A stretch of 16,404 bases of DNA from contig JAZUNS010000115.1 in assembly GCA_045604285.1 (NCBI GenBank), positions 1 through 16,404 on the forward strand, in the 5' to 3' direction. The notes beneath the pieces are model-generated. The model saw only the letters and a list, made by a program, of their open reading frames with translations. It was not told the origin of the DNA and ran no database searches. Positions 6,855 to 14,135 of this stretch are shown here, piece after piece. This stretch comes from SIG636 sp045604285 (GTDB lineage: Bacteria > Bacillota > Clostridia > Oscillospirales > CAG-382). How positions within the stretch are numbered: the first letter of the stretch is position 1; every line of letters begins with the position of its first letter. The translations under genes and the position numbers were made by a program.

Positions 6855-6887
6855 TTGACTTGTTGGTGAAATTGTAGTAAAATTACA
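6855..6887 (+). promoter_or_regulatory. Main promoter of the starch-uptake unit
   Basis: TTGACT (6855-6860) and TAAAAT (6878-6883) are 17 bases apart. The -10 overlaps a weak inverted repeat, TGTA-N7-TACA (6873-6887), that could bind a regulator. Transcription would begin near 6890, giving a leader of about 110 bases before the first gene. Confidence 0.7.
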
Positions 6888-6890
6888 GAC

Positions 6891-6962
6891 GAGAGGAAAA
6901 TATTGGGTTCGTGCTTATAACGGGTTCATCCTCTCTTTGTTGTGTGCATTTTTGCACAACAG
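6891..6962 (+). promoter_or_regulatory. Structured 5' leader of the starch-uptake unit
   Basis: GAGAGGA (6891-6897), right at the predicted mRNA start, pairs with TCCTCTC (6929-6935). The enclosed loop carries two GGGTTC copies. A second hairpin follows: GTTGTG with CACAAC around a T-rich loop (about 6939-6960). No known riboswitch class was recognised. It may be a 5' stabiliser or a control leader. Confidence 0.35.
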
Positions 6963-6999
6963 GTCAATTCTATAAAATTATTTTGGGAGGTTGTTCAAA

Positions 7000-8478
7000 A
7001 TGAAAAAGCTATTGACCGTTCTCGCATTCATTCTTATGCTCGCTCTTTCCGTATCCGCTTTTGCGGCTTGCGGCGGTGATGCTGATAACAGCAACTCCGC
7101 AGACGATGCATCCGTTGATGGAAACAAGATCACCGTGTCTTGGTATCAGGGTTCCAAGCTTCTCAAGGAAGAGACCATCGATAAGGGTGGCAAGGCTACT
7201 TCCTGGACTCCCGAATCTGAAGAGAACAAGACTTTTGACGGCTGGTATGCTGAAGCAAGTCTTACTACTCCCTTCGATTTTGAAACAGTTCTCGAAGCTG
7301 ACACCGACATTTTCGCTAAGTTCAAGAGCGATGAGTACGTAGCAGACGAAAACTCCTACTATCTCATAGGCGCAGGCGCAGGCGATATGGGCAAGGCAAA
7401 TTGGGATCACACCAATGCAGCAGCTAACCTTACTATGACCAAGGAAGAAGTTGCTAACGCTAACGTTTATTCTATCACCATTACTATGTATGCAGGCGAT
7501 ATGTTCCAGATCTGCTACGGCGGCTCTTGGGATGGCCAGGTTGGTATCGGCTTTGTTGACGGCGCAGAATACTGTGACGGCGTTAACTTCTACGATAACA
7601 ACGAGTACAAGACTGACGATAAGAAGGTTGCTCAGGTTAAGAACGCTGAGGGCAATGTAGTATTCATCGGTAGCGACGAGTACAACAAGGGTTACGAAAC
7701 CTGGAACGTTAAGCTCGCAGAGGGTATGGACGGTAAGTATAAGATCACTTATACCACCTATCCCGCAGCTAAGGATTATAATAAGATCACCTTCGAGCTT
7801 GTTGAAAAGCTTGATGCCATGACCGTTACTCACGATATGCACTTCATCGGCACTATGAACGAGTGGGGCACCACCTATGAAGAAGGTCAGCTTGCTCTTA
7901 CTCCTTCCGATGACAAGTCCACTTGGAGCGGTATCATAGAGATCACCGAGGATATGTACGCAGATTGGACAGCAGATGACGCAGCTAACACTCTCGGTGT
8001 TAAGTGTGCAGCTCTTAAGCTTTACAACGTTATAAGCGGCGGCTACTACAGCCCCGATGGCAACAACATCTTCCTCACCGCAGGCACCTACGCATTCAAG
8101 TACACCGTTGACGGTGACAAGGTTGAGTATCAGGCACTTGATTACTACCTTGTTGGTACTTTCGTAGATGCAGAGGGCAAGGCTGTTAACTACGCAGTTA
8201 AGGAAGGCGTTACCCCAAAGATGACCGTTGCTGACGGCGTTGCTACCGGCACACTCGTTGCTACTGACGTTACCGCTATGGGCGACTATAGCTGGATAGC
8301 TGATCAGGGCAAGCCCGGCGTATTCGCTATCAAGCCCGTATATGGCTGTGAGCTTGGCATCCAGACCTGGTATTCTGATGACGCTAATAACGGCGACAAC
8401 TTCTACGTTGCAGCAGGCACCTACACTGTAACCGTTGATATTGAAAGCGGTGCTGTTACTATCACTCCTGCTGAATAA
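7000..8478 (+). CDS. Putative starch-binding surface lipoprotein, multi-module
   Basis: The ATG at 7000 follows GGGAGG (6985-6990) by 9 bases; an in-frame TTG at 6991 lies too close to that site. The 492-residue product has a lipoprotein signal with FAAC and Cys24, then an Asn/Ser/Asp-rich spacer. Residues about 38-105 (WYQGSKLLKEETI, TFDGWYAEASLTTPFDF) look like one InlB/Listeria-Bacteroides type repeat, a likely spacer from the wall. Three beta-rich modules follow, each opening with a similar strand: YYLIGAGAGDMGKANW (about 120), MHFIGTMNEWGTTY (about 281) and YYLVGTFVDAEGKAVNY (about 382). These resemble the carbohydrate-binding modules of SusE/SusF-like proteins, with exposed Trp and Tyr. 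No catalytic motif is seen. As first gene of the unit it probably holds starch or maltodextrin at the cell surface. The binding role is inferred from modules and context. Confidence 0.75.
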   Translation: MKKLLTVLAFILMLALSVSAFAACGGDADNSNSADDASVDGNKITVSWYQGSKLLKEETIDKGGKATSWTPESEENKTFDGWYAEASLTTPFDFETVLEADTDIFAKFKSDEYVADENSYYLIGAGAGDMGKANWDHTNAAANLTMTKEEVANANVYSITITMYAGDMFQICYGGSWDGQVGIGFVDGAEYCDGVNFYDNNEYKTDDKKVAQVKNAEGNVVFIGSDEYNKGYETWNVKLAEGMDGKYKITYTTYPAAKDYNKITFELVEKLDAMTVTHDMHFIGTMNEWGTTYEEGQLALTPSDDKSTWSGIIEITEDMYADWTADDAANTLGVKCAALKLYNVISGGYYSPDGNNIFLTAGTYAFKYTVDGDKVEYQALDYYLVGTFVDAEGKAVNYAVKEGVTPKMTVADGVATGTLVATDVTAMGDYSWIADQGKPGVFAIKPVYGCELGIQTWYSDDANNGDNFYVAAGTYTVTVDIESGAVTITPAE

Positions 8479-8504
8479 TTAAAGGCTAAATACTAGTAAA
8501 CTCC

Positions 8505-8538
8505 GTTGCGGGGCGGTTCTCCGCCCCGCAACTTTTAT
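8505..8538 (+). terminator. Intra-operon terminator or attenuator before malE
   Basis: GTTGCGGGGCGG (8505-8516) pairs perfectly with CCGCCCCGCAAC (8521-8532) around TTCT, followed by TTTTAT. This is a strong rho-independent terminator shape lying between two genes of the same pathway. Because I see no convincing promoter between it and malE, partial read-through is the simplest model, giving more of the upstream surface protein. Confidence 0.7.
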
Positions 8539-8621
8539 AATACCGCCGAAAAATCCGTAAGGCTTATTATGGCGTTATAGGCTTCGATTCAAAAAAAACG
8601 AACTGAAAGGACTTTCCTACT

Positions 8622-9920
8622 ATGAAGAGATTTATAAAAGCGCTTTATCTTGCATTAGCGCTGATTATCTGTCTTTCCGCCTTTGTTGCTTGCGGCGGCA
8701 AAGATACCTCTGATACAAACTCTGCAGGCGCAGGCGAGGGGCAGAAGTATACTCTTACCGTTTGGGGCGCACAGGAAGATCAGGCTATGCTTAAGGAAAT
8801 GTGCGAAGCATACGCTGCAGCTAACCCCCAAAATCAGTACAAGTTCCTTTTCGGCGTACAGGGCGAGAACGACTCTGCTGATAAGGTGCTTAATGACGTT
8901 ACCTCCGGTCCCGACGTATACAGCTTCGCAAGTGACCAAATCAATAAGCTCTTCGCAGGCGGCGCACTTGCACGTGTTGGCGGCGATATAGAGAAGAACA
9001 TTAAGGAGATCAACTCTGCAGGTTCTATCGACGCTGCTACCATCACTCTCGGCGGTGAGGATCAACTTTACGCTTATCCTATGACCGGCGACAACTGCTA
9101 TTTCGTATACTATGACAAGCGTGTTTACGGCGATCTTGGCAACCTTGAAACTCTTGACAAGATGCTTGACACCGCTAAGGCAGCAGGCAAAAAGGTTCAC
9201 TTCAAGCTTAACGATGACGGTTGGTATCTCTCCAGCTTCTTTTTTGCTAACCCCGACCTTAAGTATGAGGTAACCTACAACGAAAATATGGTTGAAACAG
9301 CTGTTGATATCAACTATAACAACGCTGCAGGTCTTGAGGTTATGAAGTCGCTCCGCACCTACGTTGCACACGAGGCACTTGTTGCTCAGACCGACGATAG
9401 TAAGATCATTGCTGCTTTCACCTCCGGTGAGGCTGCTGCCGCTATCAGCGGTACCTGGAACGCTGCAGTTATCAAGGATCTCCTTGGTGACAATATGGGC
9501 GTTTGCAAGCTTCCCACCGCTAACATCGGCGGCACACAGGTTCAGCTCAGCGGCTATATGGGCTACAAGCTCGTAGGCGTAAACGGCTACAGCCAGAACA
9601 AGGGCGAAGCTCACAAGCTCGCACAGTGGCTTACCAACGAGCAGAACCAGCTTAAGAGATTCGAAACCAGAGGCTTTGGCCCCACCAACACCACCGTTGC
9701 TGCTACTGACGCTGTAAAGAACGACGTTATTATGTCTGCTGTTCTCGCTCAGGCTCAGTTTAACCGTGCTCAGAAGAGCGTTCCCGGCAACTATTGGACT
9801 CCTATGGGCAGCCTTATTACTCCTCTCGTTACTGCAGAGGATTGCACCCTCATCACCGACGAGGAGCTTCAGGGTTATCTCGACAGCCTTGTAAGTCAGA
9901 TAGCTAAGAAGGCAGAGTAG
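8622..9920 (+). CDS. malE: Maltose/maltodextrin ABC transporter binding lipoprotein
   Basis: This is the extracellular solute receptor that delivers maltodextrins to the MalF/MalG permease. The ATG at 8622 is 10 bases after GAAAGGA. The 432-residue product has a lipoprotein signal with lipobox FVAC and Cys24, then a short Asp/Ser/Gly-rich linker. The mature part starts YTLTVWGAQEDQAMLKEMCE, typical of family 1 (MalE-like) binding proteins. Other family features are SGPDVYSFASDQINKLFAGG, YAYPMTGDNCYFVYYDKRVY, a segment near residue 270 (AAFTSGEAAAAISGTWN) and a late KSVPGNYWTPMGSL. It lies between two hairpins, one before the gene and one after it, so its level can differ from that of its neighbours. 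Substrate preference is inferred from the amylase, pullulanase and MalQ neighbours. Confidence 0.9.
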   Translation: MKRFIKALYLALALIICLSAFVACGGKDTSDTNSAGAGEGQKYTLTVWGAQEDQAMLKEMCEAYAAANPQNQYKFLFGVQGENDSADKVLNDVTSGPDVYSFASDQINKLFAGGALARVGGDIEKNIKEINSAGSIDAATITLGGEDQLYAYPMTGDNCYFVYYDKRVYGDLGNLETLDKMLDTAKAAGKKVHFKLNDDGWYLSSFFFANPDLKYEVTYNENMVETAVDINYNNAAGLEVMKSLRTYVAHEALVAQTDDSKIIAAFTSGEAAAAISGTWNAAVIKDLLGDNMGVCKLPTANIGGTQVQLSGYMGYKLVGVNGYSQNKGEAHKLAQWLTNEQNQLKRFETRGFGPTNTTVAATDAVKNDVIMSAVLAQAQFNRAQKSVPGNYWTPMGSLITPLVTAEDCTLITDEELQGYLDSLVSQIAKKAE

Positions 9921-9931
9921 TTTGCCATTAC

Positions 9932-9967
9932 GAGGCGGGCAGGGAGCTTTTCCTGCCCACCTCTTTA
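9932..9967 (+). terminator. Hairpin after malE, likely partial terminator or mRNA stabiliser
   Basis: GAGG-C-GGGCAGG (9932-9943) pairs with CCTGCCC-A-CCTC (9952-9963) with one internal mismatch and an 8-base loop, followed by TTTACATTTTA. The T-run is interrupted, so termination is probably incomplete. Such hairpins after binding-protein genes commonly keep receptor above permease levels. Confidence 0.55.
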
Positions 9968-9974
9968 CATTTTA

Positions 9975-9995
9975 CCGCCGTTTTCCTTACGGCGG
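9975..9995 (+). other. Small hairpin just before the malF ribosome site
   Basis: CCGCCG (9975-9980) pairs with CGGCGG (9990-9995) around a 9-base loop. It ends 5 bases before AAGGAGG (10001-10007), the ribosome site of malF. Confidence 0.4.
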
Positions 9996-10016
9996 CAGAA
10001 AAGGAGGTTCCTTTAG

Positions 10017-11561
10017 TTGGATCTTAATTATTATACGCTGACACCGTGGGGCAAGTTCCTCTATAAGCTAAAAAAGCTATTCGGCGGTATAGGCCGTGGC
10101 TTTGTAGGCTTTTGGGTAAGGCTTGGTAAGGCTATCGCCGCCTTCTTTACAGGAATAGAAAAAGGCATAGGCGACTATTTTTCAGGCTTTGCTGCAGGGG
10201 GAGCCCTTACAAAGACCTCATACCTGATAATGGGCAGCGGTCACGTGTTCAGAGGTCAGATAACAAAGGGCATAATCTATTTCGTCCTTGAGGTGCTTTT
10301 TGTTCTGTATATGCTGCTGTTCGGCGGCAGATACCTTGCAATGTTTTTCGAAAACTTTTTCGGCGGCGGCAACGTCGGCAGAGTGGAAACCCACGTTTCC
10401 AATGTCTGGAACGACGAGTTGGGCGAATACGTAAAGGTTGCAGGTGATAATTCCTTCCACATTATCCTTTACGGGATACTTTCTCTGTTTGTTATTATCT
10501 TTTTCTTTATGTGCTATATCTCCTCTGTTAAGGAAAGCCGCCTTCTTGAGGAAATATGCATTATCGGCAAAAAGCCTGAGGGTATCAAGAGCGATGTAAA
10601 GCGCCTTGCGGATAAGAATTTCCATCTGCCCTTGCTTTCTCTCCCTATGGTTGGGCTGTTTATGTTTACGGTAATACCTCTTGTTACTATGATACTTATA
10701 GCCTTCACCAATTACGACGCCAACCACGAGGTGCCGGAGCATCTTTTCCAGTGGGTGGGCTTCCAGAACTTTGGCGAGCTTCTGGACACTACATCCTCTC
10801 TGGGTGTTACCTTCTGGAGAGTATTCGGCTGGACTATAGTGTGGGCAATATGTGCCACCTTCTCCAACTATTTTATCGGTATGGGGCTTGCCATACTCAT
10901 CAACAAAAAGGGAATAAAGCTGAAAAAGCTTTACAGAACCCTTTTCGTTGCAACTATCGCCGTGCCTCAGTTTGTATCCCTGCTTATTATGTCAAAAATG
11001 CTTGATACGGGCGGTGGCAGCCTCGGTAGCGGCGGCGGTATCATCACACAGCTTATCGAAAAGCTTTTCGGCTATCATCTCCAGTTCGGACTTGATATCA
11101 CAACCACCCGTATCTGTATAATCCTTGTAAATATGTGGATAGGCGTGCCTTACAGTATGCTTATGTGTAGCGGTATCCTTATGAACATCCCCGATGATCT
11201 GTACGAATCTGCCCGCATCGACGGTGCACGTCCGTTCCGTCAGTTCCGCAAGATAACCTTGCCTTATATGCTTTTCGTAACAGGCCCCTATCTTATAACT
11301 CAGTTCATCGGCAACATCAACAACTTCAACGTAATATACCTGCTAAGCGGCGGCGGCCCCGGCGACCTGATGAAATATACCGACGGCGCAAAGGGCACAG
11401 ACCTGTTGATAACCTGGTTGTATAAGCTTTCACTCGGCATCGACCGTAACTATAAGCTGGCATCCGTTATAGGTATATTGGTATTTGTAATTTCTGCCGT
11501 ATTCTCACTTGTTATTTATAACAAGTCCTCGGCGGTGAAAGGGGAGGACAATTTCCAATGA
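10017..11561 (+). CDS. malF: Maltodextrin ABC transporter permease, MalF type
   Basis: This inner-membrane half of the maltodextrin channel pairs with MalG. It starts at TTG 10017, 9 bases after AAGGAGG; no ATG gives a better start. The 514-residue product has a long cytoplasmic N-terminus, then SYLIMGSGHVFRGQITKGII and about eight hydrophobic helices: two extra at roughly 88-108 and 145-167, and six core ones. This layout is usual for Firmicutes MalF/MalC. The ATPase-docking EAA loop is YESARIDGARPFRQFRKITLP at about 396-416. The stop overlaps the MalG start in ATGA, indicating coupled translation. A Gly-rich stretch (GGGSLGSGGG) and NFNVIYLLSGGGP near the end match the family. Confidence 0.9.
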   Translation: MDLNYYTLTPWGKFLYKLKKLFGGIGRGFVGFWVRLGKAIAAFFTGIEKGIGDYFSGFAAGGALTKTSYLIMGSGHVFRGQITKGIIYFVLEVLFVLYMLLFGGRYLAMFFENFFGGGNVGRVETHVSNVWNDELGEYVKVAGDNSFHIILYGILSLFVIIFFFMCYISSVKESRLLEEICIIGKKPEGIKSDVKRLADKNFHLPLLSLPMVGLFMFTVIPLVTMILIAFTNYDANHEVPEHLFQWVGFQNFGELLDTTSSLGVTFWRVFGWTIVWAICATFSNYFIGMGLAILINKKGIKLKKLYRTLFVATIAVPQFVSLLIMSKMLDTGGGSLGSGGGIITQLIEKLFGYHLQFGLDITTTRICIILVNMWIGVPYSMLMCSGILMNIPDDLYESARIDGARPFRQFRKITLPYMLFVTGPYLITQFIGNINNFNVIYLLSGGGPGDLMKYTDGAKGTDLLITWLYKLSLGIDRNYKLASVIGILVFVISAVFSLVIYNKSSAVKGEDNFQ

Positions 11562-12523
11562 ATGAAAAGAATAAAAGCTCTCAAACCCCAAATGCGGCTC
11601 CCCTTACCGATTGGGCTGCCATAGATAAGCTTGAGGCGGAGGTTACCACCCTGCCAAAGCGAAAAAAGACAGGCGGTATGCGGCTCAGACGTATTCTGGG
11701 CAATACTATTGGTCAAACTGTATTGACTATGCTCAGCATTATCTGGATCATCCCCTTGTTTTATCTGCTTATCCAGTCCTTCCGTAAAGAGCCCGGTGCC
11801 TGGAGCCCTACGTTCTTCCCTCAGGAGTGGACACTGGATAACTACAAAAGACTGTTTCTTGAAACAGAGTTTCCACGTTGGTATGGTAACACCTTGTTTA
11901 TTTCCATAATAAGCTGTGCCATTACCACCGCATTTGTGCTGATGGTATCCTACGCCTTCAGCCGTATGAAGTTCAGGGCTCGCAAGCCTATGATGAATAT
12001 AATGCTCATCCTCGGTATGTTTCCCGGCTTTATGAGTATGTCGGCAGTATATTTTCTGCTTAAGATACTTCTGCCCAACAACTACCAATCTCACCTTAGT
12101 CTTATCATCGTATACTCTGCAGGTGCGGCGCTGAGCTATTATATCGCCAAGGGCTTCTTCGATACCGTGCCCCGCGCACTTGACGATGCGGCACGCATTG
12201 ATGGCGCAAACCGTTTCAGAACCTTTTATAAAATAATTCTTCCCTTAAGTAAGCCTATTATTATCTACACTATACTGGTAAGCATAGTCGCTCCGTGGTG
12301 TGACTACATTTTTGTGTCATATATTATGTCGGGCGTACCCGATACGGGTATGTATACCGTATCACTCGGTATGTATAAGTGGCTTGAAAGGGAAATGATA
12401 CAGCAATACTTTACCACCTTCTGCGCTGCTGCCGTTGTGGTTGCAACCCCCATTACTGCGCTGTTTATGTGGCTGCAAAAGTACTACGTACAGGGCGTAA
12501 CGGGCGGTGCTGTCAAGGGATAA
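11558..12523 (+). CDS. malG: Maltodextrin ABC transporter permease, MalG type
   Basis: This is the second membrane subunit of the maltodextrin importer, 321 residues. The ATG overlaps the malF stop by 3 bases (ATGA), with GGGGAGG about 10 bases upstream. A charged 45-residue N-terminus precedes six predicted membrane helices, the first near TVLTMLSIIWIIPLFYLL. The EAA loop is DDAARIDGANRFRTFYKIIL at about 209-228, the contact for the ATPase. SFRKEPGAWSPTFFPQEWTL and the late helix with a charged YYVQGVTGGAVKG tail are typical of MalG. Spacing to the next gene is 18 bases. Confidence 0.92.
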   Translation: MNEKNKSSQTPNAAPLTDWAAIDKLEAEVTTLPKRKKTGGMRLRRILGNTIGQTVLTMLSIIWIIPLFYLLIQSFRKEPGAWSPTFFPQEWTLDNYKRLFLETEFPRWYGNTLFISIISCAITTAFVLMVSYAFSRMKFRARKPMMNIMLILGMFPGFMSMSAVYFLLKILLPNNYQSHLSLIIVYSAGAALSYYIAKGFFDTVPRALDDAARIDGANRFRTFYKIILPLSKPIIIYTILVSIVAPWCDYIFVSYIMSGVPDTGMYTVSLGMYKWLEREMIQQYFTTFCAAAVVVATPITALFMWLQKYYVQGVTGGAVKG

Positions 12524-12525
12524 CA

Positions 12526-12533
12526 GGGGAGGG
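12526..12533 (+). promoter_or_regulatory. Ribosome binding site for the alpha-amylase TTG start
   Basis: GGGGAGGG lies 8 bases before the TTG at 12542. The TTG opens directly onto a lipoprotein signal peptide, and no ATG occurs before the conserved catalytic domain, so TTG is the likely start. Confidence 0.65.
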
Positions 12534-12541
12534 ACACGGTT

Positions 12542-14119
12542 TTGAAAATCAAAGTTCTTCCTCTGCTGTTGGTGTTTTGCCTGTTTCTTAGTGTTTCCGC
12601 CTGCGGCGGTGACGGCAAGGATAATGACAACAACACCCCTGAGCTTAACATCATAGACGACAATTATAGAAACTGGTACGAGATATTTGTCTACAGCTAT
12701 TATGACAGCAATAATGACGGTATAGGCGACCTTAACGGCGTCACTGCAAAACTTGATTATATCAAGGATATGGGGTTTAACGGTATATGGCTTATGCCCA
12801 TACATCCGTCACCTACCTATCACAAGTATGACGTTAAGGATTACTATGCCATAGATCCCGTATACGGCACCATAGAGGATTTTGACCGGCTTATGACCGA
12901 GGCGCACGCACGAGGCATAAAGGTCATAGTGGATCTGGTGCTTAACCACAGCTCCAGCGACCATCCTTGGTTCAAGGCTGCCTGCGACTACATCCGTGAA
13001 AACGGTACCGTTGGCGGCGACTACGGCGATTACTACAATTTCAGCACCGAAAGCCTCGGTGGTTACTCAAGCATTTCCGGCACGAGCTATTATTACGAGT
13101 CCCGTTTTTGGAGCGGTATGCCGGACCTTAACCTTGACAGCGAAAAGGTCAGGGCGGAGATAGTGGATATTATGGAATTCTGGCTTGTTGACCGCAACGT
13201 GGATGGCTTCCGTCTTGATGCGGTTACCAGCTACTACACGGGTAACGTGGACGGCAATATCGATTTTCTCGCTTGGGTAAATACTGAGTCAGAAAAGCTG
13301 AAAAAGGACTGCTATATAGTTGGCGAGGCGTGGGAAGGTAGCGACTATCTTATCGACCGCTATTATGAAAGCGGTATAGACAGCTTCTTCCTGTTTACAG
13401 GTGCTCAGGCAACAGGTACTATCGCAAGCCTTGTAAAGCAAAGCAGCGGAAAACAGCTTGGTGAGCTTATGCTAAGGCTGGAGGAAACATACGGTAACAG
13501 CATACTCGCTCCGTTCCTCGGCAACCACGATACTATGCGTCCGGGCAGTTTTATGCCGGGCGAGGAAAACGTGAAGATGGCGGCAGGGGTTATGTCTATG
13601 CTGGGCGGCGGTCTTTTCGCCTACTACGGCGAGGAGATAGGTATGATAAGCAAGGGCGGCAACAATTCAGATCCCGCAAAGCGTATCGCTATGAAGTGGG
13701 AGCCTAAGAGTATTTATGAGGGCTGCTGCTACCTGCCTCCCGAAAATACCACCGTTGACGAAACCTATTATTACTATCCCTCCGTGTCCGAACAGCAGGC
13801 AGACAAAAACAGTATACTTAACTACTACAAGCAGGCTATGACACTTCGGAATATGTTCCCCTCGATTGCAAGAGGGAAGACAGAGTATTTCCCCGAAGGA
13901 CAAAACAGCTACATTTGCGTACTAAGAAAGACCTACGGTGAGGAGAGCGTTGTTATCGTATTAAACCTTGACACCTTTGAGCAGACCGTAAACCTTGATA
14001 AGGCAACCCTTGGTGACATAAGCCCGGCGGGTGAGCTGCTTACCGATACCGAAGCACAGGTCAAATGGGACGGGGAAAAGCTTACAATGCCCCCTCAGTC
14101 CATAGTAATTTTCAAATAG
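12542..14119 (+). CDS. Alpha-amylase family surface lipoprotein (GH13)
   Basis: This enzyme most likely hydrolyses alpha-1,4 bonds of starch or maltodextrin at the cell surface. From the TTG start it has 525 residues, with signal peptide and lipobox VSAC (Cys21). The catalytic barrel begins at NWYEIFVYSYYDSNNDGIGD, where D-S-N-N-D-G-I-G-D is the usual calcium-binding type loop. GH13 regions follow: GIKVIVDLVLNHSS (125-138), DGFRLDAV with nucleophile Asp226, VGEAW with Glu262 and FLGNHD with His329-Asp330. A C-terminal beta domain ends in PPQSIVIFK. All three catalytic residues are present. There is no separate starch-binding domain, unlike the pullulanase. The sequence is like maltogenic or cyclodextrin-active GH13 enzymes as well as alpha-amylases, so the exact product is not settled. 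It lies between malG and the ATPase gene, 16 bases before the latter. Confidence 0.9.
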   Translation: MKIKVLPLLLVFCLFLSVSACGGDGKDNDNNTPELNIIDDNYRNWYEIFVYSYYDSNNDGIGDLNGVTAKLDYIKDMGFNGIWLMPIHPSPTYHKYDVKDYYAIDPVYGTIEDFDRLMTEAHARGIKVIVDLVLNHSSSDHPWFKAACDYIRENGTVGGDYGDYYNFSTESLGGYSSISGTSYYYESRFWSGMPDLNLDSEKVRAEIVDIMEFWLVDRNVDGFRLDAVTSYYTGNVDGNIDFLAWVNTESEKLKKDCYIVGEAWEGSDYLIDRYYESGIDSFFLFTGAQATGTIASLVKQSSGKQLGELMLRLEETYGNSILAPFLGNHDTMRPGSFMPGEENVKMAAGVMSMLGGGLFAYYGEEIGMISKGGNNSDPAKRIAMKWEPKSIYEGCCYLPPENTTVDETYYYYPSVSEQQADKNSILNYYKQAMTLRNMFPSIARGKTEYFPEGQNSYICVLRKTYGEESVVIVLNLDTFEQTVNLDKATLGDISPAGELLTDTEAQVKWDGEKLTMPPQSIVIFK

Positions 14120-14135
14120 TTAAAGGAGAAGCAAT

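Noticed and set aside
8535..8540. TATAAT directly after the terminator, as a malE promoter
   Set aside because: The matching -35 position falls inside the GC-rich hairpin and has no resemblance to TTGACA.
8655..9614. 319-codon minus-strand open frame
   Set aside because: It lies wholly inside malE on the opposite strand, has no ribosome site or domain, and is explained by the biased codon use of the real gene.
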